DNA of 64,000 bases from assembly GCF_030733265.1 (NCBI RefSeq), contig NZ_JASHJI010000001.1, positions 248,001 to 312,000 on the forward strand, written 5' to 3'. The notes below the pieces were generated by a model that saw only the letters and a program-made list of their open reading frames with translations, ran no database searches and was not told the DNA's origin. Source of the stretch: Roseibium sp. MMSF_3412 (lineage in GTDB: Bacteria > Pseudomonadota > Alphaproteobacteria > Rhizobiales > Stappiaceae). A program made the position numbers and the translations under genes. Positions 42,993-51,466 of the stretch are shown here, in pieces (the stretch's first letter is position 1; each line of letters begins with the position of its first letter).

Positions 42993-43979
42993 TCAGCCTT
43001 CCAGGTCGGGCAGATCCTCAGCGTCCGGGTCGGTGGTTTCGCCGTTCTCGAAATAAGGCTTGAAGCCAGGCAGAGGGATGACTTCTCTCTGATCTTCCAG
43101 AGCGATCGGAGGAAGTTCCTCCTCCTCTTCCCCTTCATCGACGGAAAGGCGGGCAAGATTGCCATACGTCTCCAGCAGGACACGATCGATCTCGTCGAAA
43201 ACGGTCCTGATCTGGCCGGCGTTCGTTGACAGGTCCCGCAAGGACGTTCTGGACCTTGAGCGGACATCCAGGAGCGCTCCAACGGTATCGGGCCGTATTC
43301 TCAACGCGACATCAAATTTCAGGCCGAGGATGTGCGTTTCTCCCTCGGCCTGAAGCCTCGTCGCGGCATCGAGCAGATCGGGCGGCAACTCGTCGACGAT
43401 TGTCCAGTTCAGGTTTTCAAGTGCCTTGGCACCGGCCACATGCAACTGGCCCGGTGCAATCCTGTATCGGCGCGGAACGATATCTGCGGTTCCGCGATCC
43501 GGCTCGAATCGACGAAGCGCAGCTTCCTGCGGCAGGCCGGAAAGAAACGGATACGCCTTTTCTTTCAGAAGAACCGTGGTCCAGCTCAAAAACGGCTGCT
43601 GCTCGACAATGGCTTGCGTTTTCAGTTCGGGCGGATCGACCGGGTTGGTCGCGAGATCATTGACGCCGCCGCTTGTGACAAGCATTCCGACAACGACGGC
43701 GGGCGGGAAAAGCGCTGCCACCCCGAACAGAAGCCCGGTCAGCGCCGAGGGAACGCCAGGTCCTCCCTTGCTCCAGATCCTTTGAAACGCGACAAAGGCC
43801 GCCAGAAGCGCAAACAGCGCCACACAGGCGGAAAACAGAAGCGAGAGGAAAAACACGTCCGCATCGATGAAGCCGAAACGCTTGGCGGCGAAGGCAGTTA
43901 TCGTGATTGCTAGCGCGACCGAAGCAATGGTCCGGCTCGCCGGCGCGGAAGCTGTTCTATGGACGGCATAGCGTTTCAT
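42993..43979 (-). CDS. DUF1499-domain membrane protein
   Basis: 328 aa. Three hydrophobic helices in the first ~115 residues (IASVALAITITAFAA, VFFLSLLFSACVALFALLAAFVAF, LFGVAALFPPAVVVGMLV), then the DUF1499 domain (DIVPRRYRIAPGQLHVAGAKALENLNW, VALRIRPDTVGALLDVRSRSRTSLRDLSTNAGQIRTVFDEI). The acidic tail with two EEEE-like stretches and DPDAEDLPDLEG is a likely disordered end. Function of the family is unknown; the position in the inner membrane is supported by the helices. Confidence 0.85.
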   Translation of the reverse strand: MKRYAVHRTASAPASRTIASVALAITITAFAAKRFGFIDADVFFLSLLFSACVALFALLAAFVAFQRIWSKGGPGVPSALTGLLFGVAALFPPAVVVGMLVTSGGVNDLATNPVDPPELKTQAIVEQQPFLSWTTVLLKEKAYPFLSGLPQEAALRRFEPDRGTADIVPRRYRIAPGQLHVAGAKALENLNWTIVDELPPDLLDAATRLQAEGETHILGLKFDVALRIRPDTVGALLDVRSRSRTSLRDLSTNAGQIRTVFDEIDRVLLETYGNLARLSVDEGEEEEELPPIALEDQREVIPLPGFKPYFENGETTDPDAEDLPDLEG

Positions 43980-44183
43980 ACGTTTCCAACCCGGATCGCG
44001 GCACTTGCAATGGGTGCCCGATCACCAAAACCTAGTCTGTTTTTTGTGTTTGTGGACAATTTGTCAAATTAGAACTTCACTTATACGGCGCACTCTTCAT
44101 AATTTATCTGGTCAAGGTTCGAATCATTCTGAGCCAATGGTGGGGAAAAAAGCCTTAACCGCACGGAGCAGCGCACGATTGGA

Positions 44184-44612
44184 ATGAACTCACGACAACC
44201 TGCTGACGAAATCTGTCAGAGCGCAGATTCGAACCCGCATACCGGCACCGACGCCGCCTGGCATCTCTTTGCGCCCGGTTTCCCCAACGCCGTGATCTGT
44301 TACGCCTGCATCTGCGTTTTTTTCCTTGCTCCGATCGCATTGCTGTTTGCAGTACAATTCGCCGATCACAGCGAAGAACGGCTTTTTGCTCACTATTATT
44401 ACATCAGGACAACAATAGCCCTGATGGTTATCGGCAGCAGTATCGGCGGCGTGATGATTGTTCTGGGAGCCGAGATCTCGACACATCTTATTCTTGCCGG
44501 CCTACTGTTGGCCGCGCTTGCCGGAATGCTTACGATTGCAAGATGTTTTAAAGGCGTTGCTTTCGCCCTGATGCGCAAGCCTCCCCCGTCCTACCGTTCC
44601 TATGTTTTGTGA
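44184..44612 (+). CDS. Tic20/DUF4870-like membrane protein
   Basis: 142 aa, ATG at 44184. Three to four hydrophobic segments (AVICYACICVFFLAPIALLFAV, IALMVIGSSIGGVMIVLG, LILAGLLLAALAGMLTIA). The arrangement HSEERLFAHYYYIRTT after the first helix resembles the DUF4870 Tic20-like family. No function is known. A Pro-rich basic C-terminus, RKPPPSYRSYVL. Not in an operon; the 200 bp before it show no other gene. Confidence 0.7.
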   Translation: MNSRQPADEICQSADSNPHTGTDAAWHLFAPGFPNAVICYACICVFFLAPIALLFAVQFADHSEERLFAHYYYIRTTIALMVIGSSIGGVMIVLGAEISTHLILAGLLLAALAGMLTIARCFKGVAFALMRKPPPSYRSYVL

Positions 44613-44658
44613 ACCGCTCCGCGTACTTGCCGCAGATGACCTGCTGCACAAAAGAAAG

Positions 44659-44676
44659 TTAAATTTTACTTAACCA
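44659..44676 (+). promoter_or_regulatory. CtrA-type binding site
   Basis: TTAA-ATTTTAC-TTAACCAT matches the full CtrA consensus TTAA-N7-TTAAC. It lies 50 bp downstream of the membrane-protein gene and about 230 bp before the 47-aa gene at 44904. CtrA is the master cell-cycle regulator of this class and is expected here because gcrA is present. Confidence 0.65.
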
Positions 44677-44903
44677 TTTACTTCAAATTCACTGCCCTTA
44701 CGTTACATCCTGTTATAGAATTTGACTGGCTGAAACGGCCGAAGAAGCGCATCATTCAAAGGCTGGTTGCGACTTTTTTTGAGGTTTGCAGAAGCTTGCC
44801 CTTTGAATGCCGCAATTGGACACGACATGCACGCGGCCCGCAATTATCCGCGCTTTAAACCGCCAGTCAGCGGGAACTGGTACAAACAACGGACCTTGGA
44901 AAA

Positions 44904-45047
44904 ATGTCTGAGCAATCATCCCAACCGGCTGCAGAAGTACCGGCGGGAGCCAAATTGGAAAATCAATATAAACCTGTCGGAATCGCTGCTTTGAATGCAG
45001 CCGCCCTTTGCAAGAACGCGGGCGCTTCGACAAAGAAAAACAAGTAA
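44904..45047 (+). CDS. 47-aa protein with NQYKPVGIAALNAA motif
   Basis: ATG 44904 to TAA 45047, a small frame with codon use like the neighbours. The peptide begins MSEQSSQPAAEVPAG, has a conserved-looking centre NQYKPVGIAALNAAALC and ends in GASTKKNK. From memory, short proteins with YKPVGI-type centres are widespread in alphaproteobacteria, without assigned function. No signal peptide. A weak TTGGAA site precedes the ATG. A CtrA box lies about 230 bp upstream. Confidence 0.6.
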   Translation: MSEQSSQPAAEVPAGAKLENQYKPVGIAALNAAALCKNAGASTKKNK

Positions 45048-45451
45048 TCGAAGCCGCACAGCGGAACGATTGCTTGAGGACCATATTTCGGTCCCTTCGG
45101 ACAGCGAACCACAGTCTTTCGGGTTCCAGTACGCTTGCCGTGCGCCGACCTGTTCGGCAAACTGCACCCGTCGAGGTCTGTCGAGAATCGCGTTCGATCA
45201 AAGTCGCAGACGGATCAGCACCTTCGGTGTCTTGACGTGGCTGTGCGTTTTGGCGCGCACGACATCGAGAACCGGGGTGCACGGATCCATAGCGGATGGC
45301 TTTGCAGGCCACACATCCCAGGTGACGTGTCCTGCAATTCCTGCCGAAGGTCCTTTGCGACCCTGGTTTGTGCGGCCCATCGGCTTCTTGTCAGATCCGG
45401 AATGAAATGCCGGCCGGAGACGTGCGGCCAGGCCGTGCGGAGTCTGACCAT
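45048..45451. other. Intergenic stretch without a recognisable gene
   Basis: About 400 bp between the 47-aa gene and corA. All frames are short or look like noise, and I see no tRNA or strong terminator. The corA promoter should lie here. Confidence 0.4.
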
Positions 45452-46426
45452 ATGATCATTGCCTACTGCCCTTCCGTGAATGGTCTTGAGCGCATAGAGC
45501 TCGCACCCGAAACACCTTTGCCGTCAACGTCCGTCTGGATCGATCTCGTTTCCCCCACACGCGACGAGCAGAAAGCTGCGGAAAAGCTCATGGGCGCGGA
45601 GATCCCGACGCGGGACGAGATTGCATCCATCGAGACCTCCGAGCGGCTCTACGCCGAGCCCGGCGCACTTGTCATGACAGTGCAGATGCCGATGGCGACG
45701 CGTACGCTCGATCCGATCCTGTCTTCGGTGACCATCGTGCTCAGCTCCAAGCGGCTTGTCACCGTTCGTTACGGCGAACCCAGATCGATTGCCCTGCTGT
45801 CAAAGAAGGTCCAGGGCGACGCCACAATCGCTCATCTGGGGCCCGCAGTGCTGTTCGCGCTTCTTGACATCATCGTGGACCGCTGCGCCGACGAAATGGA
45901 AAACGCGTCCGCCCGCTATGATGAACTGGCTGTGCAGGTATTCGGAGACGGTCTCAACACGCGCAAGACCGCAAGCTACCAGGTTGCTATCAAGCAACTC
46001 GGGCAGATCGGCCTGCACGTTGCCAAGATGCACGACGTGTGTACGAGCCTGTCGCGCGCGCTGTTGTTCCTCAACACGCATTCCAGGCGGGTGAGCCTGG
46101 CCGAGGACCAGGCGGCGGAAGTGAAAACCTACGGACGTGATGTGCGATCCATCAAGGAACATGCCGATGCGATGGACAACAAGCTCGCATTTCTGCTGGA
46201 CGCAACGGTTGGTCTCGTGACGCTTGAACAGAACCAGATCTCGAAGATCTTCACGGTCCTCGGCCTTGTGTTTCTGCCCCCGACCCTGATCGCGTCCATC
46301 TACGGAATGAACTTCACCAACATGCCCGAACTCAAATGGGAGCAGGGTTTCCTGTTCTCCCTTGGAATGATGTTCGTGTCCGTTGTCCTGACTTTCCTGT
46401 TCTTCCGCTGGAAACGCCTCTTGTGA
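45452..46426 (+). CDS. corA: CorA-family magnesium/divalent cation channel
   Basis: 324 aa from ATG 45452 with GGAG 10 bases upstream; the frame is open back to 45368 but the family starts near MIIAYCP. Long cytosolic domain, then two C-terminal helices with the selectivity loop YGMNF (after LGLVFLPPTLIASI) and a final FRWKRLL. Homopentamer in the inner membrane, importing Mg2+ (possibly Co2+/Ni2+). No magnesium leader structure was recognised. Followed by the convergent pdxH at 38 bp. Confidence 0.95.
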   Translation: MIIAYCPSVNGLERIELAPETPLPSTSVWIDLVSPTRDEQKAAEKLMGAEIPTRDEIASIETSERLYAEPGALVMTVQMPMATRTLDPILSSVTIVLSSKRLVTVRYGEPRSIALLSKKVQGDATIAHLGPAVLFALLDIIVDRCADEMENASARYDELAVQVFGDGLNTRKTASYQVAIKQLGQIGLHVAKMHDVCTSLSRALLFLNTHSRRVSLAEDQAAEVKTYGRDVRSIKEHADAMDNKLAFLLDATVGLVTLEQNQISKIFTVLGLVFLPPTLIASIYGMNFTNMPELKWEQGFLFSLGMMFVSVVLTFLFFRWKRLL

Positions 46427-46464
46427 ACCGGACGTTTCCAGGATGTGCAGTGCCGCGCCGCGGC

Positions 46465-47100
46465 TTACGGGTAGAGCCGTTCCTTTTCCCACGGCTGGTC
46501 GGGAGCGCCTCGTGAAAACACGATCCGGTCATGCAGCCGAAACGGCCGGTCGTGCCAGAATTCGATGGATGTGGGCACCAGACGCATGCCGGACCAATGC
46601 TCGGGACGCGGAATGTCGCTGACACCGAATTTCGCGGTGTATCTGGCGACTTCCTTTTCCAGCGCAAACCGGCTTTCCAACGGTCTGGACTGTTTCGAGG
46701 CCCACGCTCCGATCCGGCTGCCGCGCGGCCGAGACTGGTAATAGCTGTCCGCCTCTTCGTCAGACACCTTGTGCACCTCACCGCGAATGCGAACCTGCCG
46801 TCTCAGGGATTTCCAGTGAAAGCACATTGCCGCCTTGCCGGAAGCCAGAAGCTCAATGCCCTTGGCGCTCTCGAAATTGGTATAGAAAACAAAGCCCCGT
46901 TCATCGAACCCCTTCAGCAGTACCATGCGCACATTCGGGAGGCCGGTTTCGTCGACCGTTGCCAGCGCAAGTGCATTCGGATCGTTCGGTTCAGTGCCCT
47001 TGGCGTCCTCAAGCCATTCAGAAAAAAGATCAAATGGCTTCTTGACGTCCGCAAAGTCACCTTTTGTTAACTCTTCAGTAGGAAGGTTGGGATCTGTCAT
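46465..47100 (-). CDS. pdxH: Pyridoxamine 5'-phosphate oxidase
   Basis: 211 aa. It makes pyridoxal phosphate from PNP/PMP using FMN. Family blocks: [75 protein letters not shown] and the ending WEKERLYP, which forms the active-site end. FMN- and PLP-binding Arg residues are in place. Divergent from the lipoprotein gene (81 bp between starts). Confidence 0.97.
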   Translation of the reverse strand: MTDPNLPTEELTKGDFADVKKPFDLFSEWLEDAKGTEPNDPNALALATVDETGLPNVRMVLLKGFDERGFVFYTNFESAKGIELLASGKAAMCFHWKSLRRQVRIRGEVHKVSDEEADSYYQSRPRGSRIGAWASKQSRPLESRFALEKEVARYTAKFGVSDIPRPEHWSGMRLVPTSIEFWHDRPFRLHDRIVFSRGAPDQPWEKERLYP

Positions 47101-47181
47101 GGGTTACCTGTCGAAGAACTCGACCGCCTGAAGCACGGCAAGGATATGCCAGTGAAGGGGCCGGCTGAAAAATTGTATCTT

Positions 47182-47649
47182 ATGCGTTCATATACTCTTA
47201 GAGGCGGCAAGATCCACCCCGTTGTCGCCACAGCGCTGATCCTCTCGATCTGTCTTGCCGGCTGCGCCCAGGTTACCGTTCCAACAGGAAGCAACAACGT
47301 CGATACTCCGACGGTATTGACCGGCTCAATTCCGACCCCGTCAGATCAGGCCTATTCCGACGTCAACGCAGATGATCGTGCGGTTATCGCCGAAAACCTC
47401 GATACGCTGAGCGGCGATCTGGATCTGAGCGAAGAAAGCAAGGACGTCATGCTGTCCTGGCTCAACCCTGTCAGCGGAAACTCGGGAACGCTCACGAAGA
47501 TCGAGACCGCTACGTTCGATGCGACCGGGTGCCTCTCCTTCCACACGACGGCAAACACAATCGCTGGAATAAAGCTCTATTCGGGAACGGCCTGCCGGGA
47601 TGTCACGCAACGATTCGCCGTGACCGCTCTCAGCGTTACGGACACCTGA
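47182..47649 (+). CDS. Lipoprotein, RT0821/Lpp0805-like surface protein
   Basis: 155 aa from ATG 47182 (47146 is the alternative upstream start). Lipoprotein signal peptide with lipobox LAGC after ALILSICLAGC. The C-terminal part (LDLSEESKDVMLSWLNPVSG, GNSGTLTKIETA, CLSFHTTANTIAGIKLYSGTACRD) follows the short 17-kDa surface-antigen-like domain seen in rickettsial and other alphaproteobacterial lipoproteins. Outer-membrane location likely. Function unknown. Confidence 0.8.
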   Translation: MRSYTLRGGKIHPVVATALILSICLAGCAQVTVPTGSNNVDTPTVLTGSIPTPSDQAYSDVNADDRAVIAENLDTLSGDLDLSEESKDVMLSWLNPVSGNSGTLTKIETATFDATGCLSFHTTANTIAGIKLYSGTACRDVTQRFAVTALSVTDT

Positions 47650-47850
47650 CCGCCAACAGGCCGTCAATTCCCGGCTGCGCGCCGCACAAAGGCTTCCAGG
47701 GACTGGAATTTTGCCTGTACCGTCCCGATATAGTAGATAAGTCCGGTCAGTTCAGCCTCGGGAAAACGCGCGCTTCGGAGCAGGTCATGTGTCCGAAGCG
47801 TTTCCGCGTGAGGCGGATGGCCGGAAAATCTTAGATACCTGGTGATGTGA

Positions 47851-48846
47851 ATGCGAGATCCCTACAGCGTTCTCGGGGTGGCGAAAACTGCCAGCGAGGG
47901 CGACATAAAAAAGGCTTTTCGGAAGCTGGCCAAGAAATACCACCCTGATCAGAACAAGGACGATCCGGGTGCACAGCAGCGCTTTGCCGAAGTCAACCAG
48001 GCCTACGAAATCGTTGGAGACAAGGACAAGCGGGCCCAGTTCGACCGCGGCGAGATCGACGCGGAGGGCAAGCAGCGCTTCCAGTCGAAGGGGTTTGACG
48101 GGTTTTCCGGTTTTGAAGATTTCGGAGCAACCGGCGGTGCCCAGGGCTTCCGCTCAAGTGGCGGTAACACCGGCGGATTTGACGACATCCTGAACGATAT
48201 CTTCGGCGGGTTCGGCGGCCGTGGCAGCCGCTCCGGTGCCGGCGCGGGTGCGGGTCCAGGTGGCTTCGCCGGCGCGGGAGCCGGTGCACGCGCGAAGGCA
48301 CCGCCGCGGAAGAAGGGAAAGAATGCCGAGATCATCGCGCGCGTTTCCCTGGAAGACATCGTGAATTCGGGCAAGACACAGGTCACGCTGCCAAGCGGCA
48401 AGACCGTCAACGTCACGCTGCCGAAAGGCGTGGAGGAAGGCGAAAAGATCCGGCTGAAGGGTCAGGGCCATCCGGGTGAACACGGCGGTCCCGCGGGCGA
48501 TGTGATGGTCGAGGTCAGGATCAAGCCGCACAAGCTGTTCGAGATGAAGGGAACGGACCTGCATCTCGACCTTCCGCTTACGCTCTATGAGGCCGTGCTT
48601 GGAGCCAAGGTGCGCACGCCGACCCTGTCCGGGGCAGTCAATCTGACGATCCCGCCGAACACGTCGAGCGGCAAGGCCATGCGGCTGAAGGGAAAGGGCC
48701 TGCCCAACAAGAATGGCGGCCACGGCGATCTCCTGGTGAAACCGCAGATCATCATGGCGCCTCACAGCGACAACGAACTCGACACGCTGATGAAGGCCTG
48801 GAAGGAAATCACGCCTTATCGTGCGCGCGGACCGGAATACGACTGA
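47851..48846 (+). CDS. DnaJ-class co-chaperone (CbpA-like)
   Basis: 331 aa. N-terminal J domain with HPD (KKYHPDQNKD) and helix I DPYSVLGVAKTASEGDIKKAFRKL; a Gly/Phe-rich linker (about 85-150) with runs of Gly and Ala; then two beta-barrel peptide-binding domains (GKTVNVTLPKGVEEGEKIRLKGQG, GDVMVEVRIKPHKLFEMKGTDLH, LPLTLYEAVLGAKVRTPTL). The Cys-rich zinc region of DnaJ is missing, which makes it a CbpA-type co-chaperone for DnaK. Cytosolic. Confidence 0.93.
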   Translation: MRDPYSVLGVAKTASEGDIKKAFRKLAKKYHPDQNKDDPGAQQRFAEVNQAYEIVGDKDKRAQFDRGEIDAEGKQRFQSKGFDGFSGFEDFGATGGAQGFRSSGGNTGGFDDILNDIFGGFGGRGSRSGAGAGAGPGGFAGAGAGARAKAPPRKKGKNAEIIARVSLEDIVNSGKTQVTLPSGKTVNVTLPKGVEEGEKIRLKGQGHPGEHGGPAGDVMVEVRIKPHKLFEMKGTDLHLDLPLTLYEAVLGAKVRTPTLSGAVNLTIPPNTSSGKAMRLKGKGLPNKNGGHGDLLVKPQIIMAPHSDNELDTLMKAWKEITPYRARGPEYD

Positions 48847-48857
48847 GCGTTCTGCCC

Positions 48858-48916
48858 CGGCAGCCCGAGTTGCCCGGTGCCCTTTCCGGGCTGCCGCTCG
48901 CCTTTCGGCGAGCGGC
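48858..48916. terminator. Two overlapping GC-rich hairpins between convergent genes
   Basis: Stem 1, CGGCAGCCCG / CGGGCTGCCG (48858-48896), and stem 2, GCCGCTCGCC / GGCGAGCGGC (48893-48916), share 4 bases, so they exclude each other. There is no T run. They lie between the convergent dnaJ-type and SRPBCC genes and probably end or protect transcripts from both sides. Confidence 0.6.
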
Positions 48917-48928
48917 GCTTGCCGAAGA

Positions 48929-49420
48929 TCAGTTCTTGAGCTCTCCCAGCAGCTCGGCCAGCATCTCCATACCCTTGCCCCAGCCCTGGTCGAGGCCGCT
49001 GATGGCACCGGCAAAGCAGGATATTTCGGCATCGGTCGCGTCATGCGGCGTCCACACGAGACGCATTTCGGTGTCCTCGCCCGCCTCGGTGAAGGTGACG
49101 GTCGTCAGAAGCGTCCTCGGCCAGTCAGGCATCATCGGATTGGAAGACGGGTCCCAGTTTTCGTCCGAAACGGAATGCAGCCAGACAAGCTTTTCCGGTT
49201 CGACGACCTCGGTGTATTCGACCCTCTGGTAGTGTGAGCCGCCGCCAAATCTCATCTCGTTCAGCCAAAGCCCGCCCGGCCTGACATCCAGCTTGTGAAT
49301 GACCGTTTCCACGCCGGGACCGTACCAGCGGGACAGCAGCGCCGGCTCCGTCCAGGTTCGCCAGACAAGCTCACGCGGTGCATTGAAACGTCTTTCCAGA
49401 ACATACTCAGGCAAGGACAC
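48929..49420 (-). CDS. SRPBCC/AHSA1-family protein
   Basis: 163 aa with the START-like family pattern: EYVLERRFNAPRELVWRTWTEPALLSRWYGP, LDVRPGGLWLNEM, YTEVVEPEKLVWL, TVTFTEAGEDTEMRLVW and GWGKGMEMLAELL at the end. It starts directly after the ArsR gene stop (49422), overlapping by less than one codon, a widespread ArsR-AHSA1 pair in which the regulator probably controls the ligand-binding protein. Cytosolic; ligand unknown. Confidence 0.9.
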   Translation of the reverse strand: MSLPEYVLERRFNAPRELVWRTWTEPALLSRWYGPGVETVIHKLDVRPGGLWLNEMRFGGGSHYQRVEYTEVVEPEKLVWLHSVSDENWDPSSNPMMPDWPRTLLTTVTFTEAGEDTEMRLVWTPHDATDAEISCFAGAISGLDQGWGKGMEMLAELLGELKN

Positions 49421-49421
49421 G

Positions 49422-49784
49422 CTATTTCTCCCATTTTTCCGTGTTTTTCAGCTCATCGAGCAAAGCGTCGAGCTGATCGAAGCTCGATGACCAGAACGTC
49501 TTGAATTCTTCCAGCCAGGCGACGGCCTCCTTCATGGGCACCGCATTGAGCCTCGCCGGCCTGCGCTGCCGGTCTGCACCACGCATGATCAGGCCCGCAC
49601 GCTCCAGCACTTTCAAATGCTTGGAGACCGCCGGCTGGCTCATGTCGAACGGTTCCGCGATTTCGTTGACGGATGCCTCTCCTGCCGCCAAGCGCGTCAG
49701 AATCGCCCTGCGAGTCGGGTCTGACAACGCGGCAAAGACCGCATCGAGGGAGGAGTCGCCCTTTATATAACCAACTTGTTCCAT
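49422..49784 (-). CDS. ArsR-family transcriptional regulator
   Basis: 120 aa winged-helix repressor: LSDPTRRAILTRLAAGEASVNEIAEPF, then the recognition helix DMSQPAVSKHLKVLERAG. No metal-binding Cys cluster (ELCVCDL type) is present, as usual for the AHSA1-linked group, so the inducer is probably not a metal. Its start overlaps the palindromic operator region shared with the divergent MarR-family gene at 49875. Upstream in the operon with the SRPBCC gene. Confidence 0.93.
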   Translation of the reverse strand: MEQVGYIKGDSSLDAVFAALSDPTRRAILTRLAAGEASVNEIAEPFDMSQPAVSKHLKVLERAGLIMRGADRQRRPARLNAVPMKEAVAWLEEFKTFWSSSFDQLDALLDELKNTEKWEK

Positions 49785-49846
49785 AACTTAATGGTTATTC
49801 TTTTCGTCAAATCTGTCAAGGCCCTTGTTTTGTATAACTTGTTATA
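49783..49846. promoter_or_regulatory. Divergent operator region with ATAAC/GTTAT palindromes
   Basis: TATAAC-TT-GTTATA at 49833-49846 and ATAAC-N6-GTTAT at 49783-49798 are near-perfect inverted repeats between the ArsR and MarR genes; the second overlaps the ArsR start codon. The shared half-site suggests each is bound by one of the two flanking regulators. Confidence 0.55.
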
Positions 49847-49874
49847 TTACTTGTTATCTAAATTGGAGATCCCG

Positions 49875-50405
49875 ATGACGGAAGACATTGTCCGGGCACT
49901 TGGCTACGGAACACTCGGCAGCCGGTTGAAACGGATGGGCGAGAAACTGCAGGCGCAGACCCAGGAAATCAGCGCACGGTCGCAGGAACTGAACCTTCCG
50001 GCGTCGCATCATCCGGTCCTCGCGGCCCTCGACCGATACGGACCACTCAGTGTTGGCAGTCTCACCGATGCGGTCGGCCTGAGCCAGCCGGGCGTAACGC
50101 GCATGGTCAACAAGCTGAAATCAGACGGACTGGTCGAGGGTTCGCCCGACCCGAGTGACCGGCGCGTCGCCAGGATCGCGCTGACCGGCAAGGGCCAGGC
50201 TCTTGTCCGGCATCTGCAAAAAACCCTTTGGCCGGAAATCATCCTGGCGGTCGCGGACGCCTGTTCCGGACTGAACGGTTCCCTGCTGCAACAGCTGACC
50301 CAGTTGGAAGACGCTCTCGAGGCCCAGTCGCTACGGGCACGGCGGTCAGCCGAACCACTGCCGGATTGGGAAGATTTGATGTCGAAAATGGAGAACATGC
50401 GATGA
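49875..50405 (+). CDS. MarR-family transcriptional regulator
   Basis: 176 aa from ATG 49875 with GGAG 7 bases upstream; the frame extends to 49776 but that part overlaps the ArsR start. Winged helix with HHPVLAALDRYGPLSVGSLTDAVGLSQPGVTRMVNKLKSDGLV and the beta-wing SDRRVARIALTGKGQ. Dimerisation helices flank it. Its stop overlaps the start of the next gene by 4 bases (ATGA), so it is co-translated with the monooxygenase-like gene and a GNAT gene; it probably represses this set via the palindrome just upstream. Confidence 0.93.
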   Translation: MTEDIVRALGYGTLGSRLKRMGEKLQAQTQEISARSQELNLPASHHPVLAALDRYGPLSVGSLTDAVGLSQPGVTRMVNKLKSDGLVEGSPDPSDRRVARIALTGKGQALVRHLQKTLWPEIILAVADACSGLNGSLLQQLTQLEDALEAQSLRARRSAEPLPDWEDLMSKMENMR

Positions 50406-50728
50406 TAAAGCGCATCTGGCATGGCTGGACCACACCGGACAATGCGGACCGGTACTTCAATGTTCTTTCCGGTACCGTCATTCCCGGGATCAAAGCCATG
50501 TCCTTACCCGGATTTCTCGGGATAGAGGTTCTGCGGCGCGACCATGCAAACGAGGTGGAATTCGCAACCATCATGACGTTCAAAAGCATCGACGACATTG
50601 TCGCCTTTCAGGGTCCCGACTACGCGCGCAGCCACGTTCCGGATGCTGCCCGGGCGGTCCTTGCCCGCTGGGAGGAGACCGCTTCCCACTACGAAGTAAT
50701 GACCCTGACAAATCCGGTGGAACCCTGA
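50402..50728 (+). CDS. Antibiotic biosynthesis monooxygenase-like (ABM) protein
   Basis: 108 aa from ATG 50402, overlapping the MarR stop (ATGA). The frame is open upstream but inside the MarR gene, so the short start is chosen. Ferredoxin-like ABM pattern: IWHGWTTPDNADRYFNVL, PGFLGIEVLRRDHANEVEFATIMTFKSIDDIVAFQG, YEVMTL at the end. Such small proteins act as heme-degrading or quinol-oxidising enzymes or as stress proteins. The downstream GNAT gene begins right after the stop. Confidence 0.8.
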   Translation: MIKRIWHGWTTPDNADRYFNVLSGTVIPGIKAMSLPGFLGIEVLRRDHANEVEFATIMTFKSIDDIVAFQGPDYARSHVPDAARAVLARWEETASHYEVMTLTNPVEP

Positions 50729-51415
50729 ATGACCGATCTTCTCAACCGCGTGGTATGGTCCGCCCTTGCGACCCGGCAGGGCGCGTTCTCGCAAGGGAAC
50801 AGCTTGGCCCGCCGCTTTGATCCGCTTGTTTCTCCCTTCGCCGCCGCGAAAGATGAATCAAACGAGTCCCTGGCAGCGCTTGAAGAGCTGATCCTGCCAG
50901 GGGACGATCCTGTGTTCCTTCTGCAGGCGGACGAGATACGGCTCCCGAGCGGTCTGGCTGCCGAGAAAACCGCTCTCGGGGTCCTGATGATCGAGAAAAT
51001 AGCTGTCGCATCATCTCCCGAAGACGTTGAAATCAGGCCGTTGACGCGTGCGGACGTGCCGGAGATGGTCGCGCTGGCGGAGTTGACGAAGCCCGGGCCG
51101 TTCACGAACAGGACGCCTGAACTCGGAACGTTTTTTGGGGTCAGGCACGATGGCCGGCTTGCGGCGATGGGCGGAACCCGGCTCAATCTGACGGGCTATA
51201 GGGAAATCAGCGGTCTTTGTACCCATCCCGACTTTCAGGGGCGCGGCCTTGCAAGCGCGCTGACGCTGCATGTTGCCGCGAAAATACGGGCGGACGGCGA
51301 CACACCGTTTCTCCATGCCTATGCGGACAATCATGGCGCCATCGCGCTTTACCGGAAACTCGGATTTGAAATCTGGAACGAGGTCAATGTTGCGGTCGTC
51401 CGCCGGCGCCCCTGA
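50729..51415 (+). CDS. GNAT-family N-acetyltransferase
   Basis: 228 aa, starting immediately after the ABM gene stop, so it is the third gene of the MarR operon. C-terminal GNAT domain (about 95-225): VEIRPLTRADVPEMVALAELT, a strand LAAMGGTRLN, the acetyl-CoA loop HPDFQGRGLASALT (Q/R-x-x-G-x-G/A), and AYADNHGAIALYRKLGFE. The N-terminal ~95 residues are a separate helical part (FRC-like N-domain). Cytosolic; substrate unknown, detoxification is plausible given the regulator. Confidence 0.9.
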   Translation: MTDLLNRVVWSALATRQGAFSQGNSLARRFDPLVSPFAAAKDESNESLAALEELILPGDDPVFLLQADEIRLPSGLAAEKTALGVLMIEKIAVASSPEDVEIRPLTRADVPEMVALAELTKPGPFTNRTPELGTFFGVRHDGRLAAMGGTRLNLTGYREISGLCTHPDFQGRGLASALTLHVAAKIRADGDTPFLHAYADNHGAIALYRKLGFEIWNEVNVAVVRRRP

Positions 51416-51466
51416 CCGGCGCGGGACACCTCGCGGTAGCTGGTGAATACGTTCCGCCTTGTCCCG

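Noticed and set aside
44752..45312. Minus-strand frame of 186 codons
   Set aside because: Composition and peptide are noise-like, and the region contains a plus-strand small gene with better coding signals.
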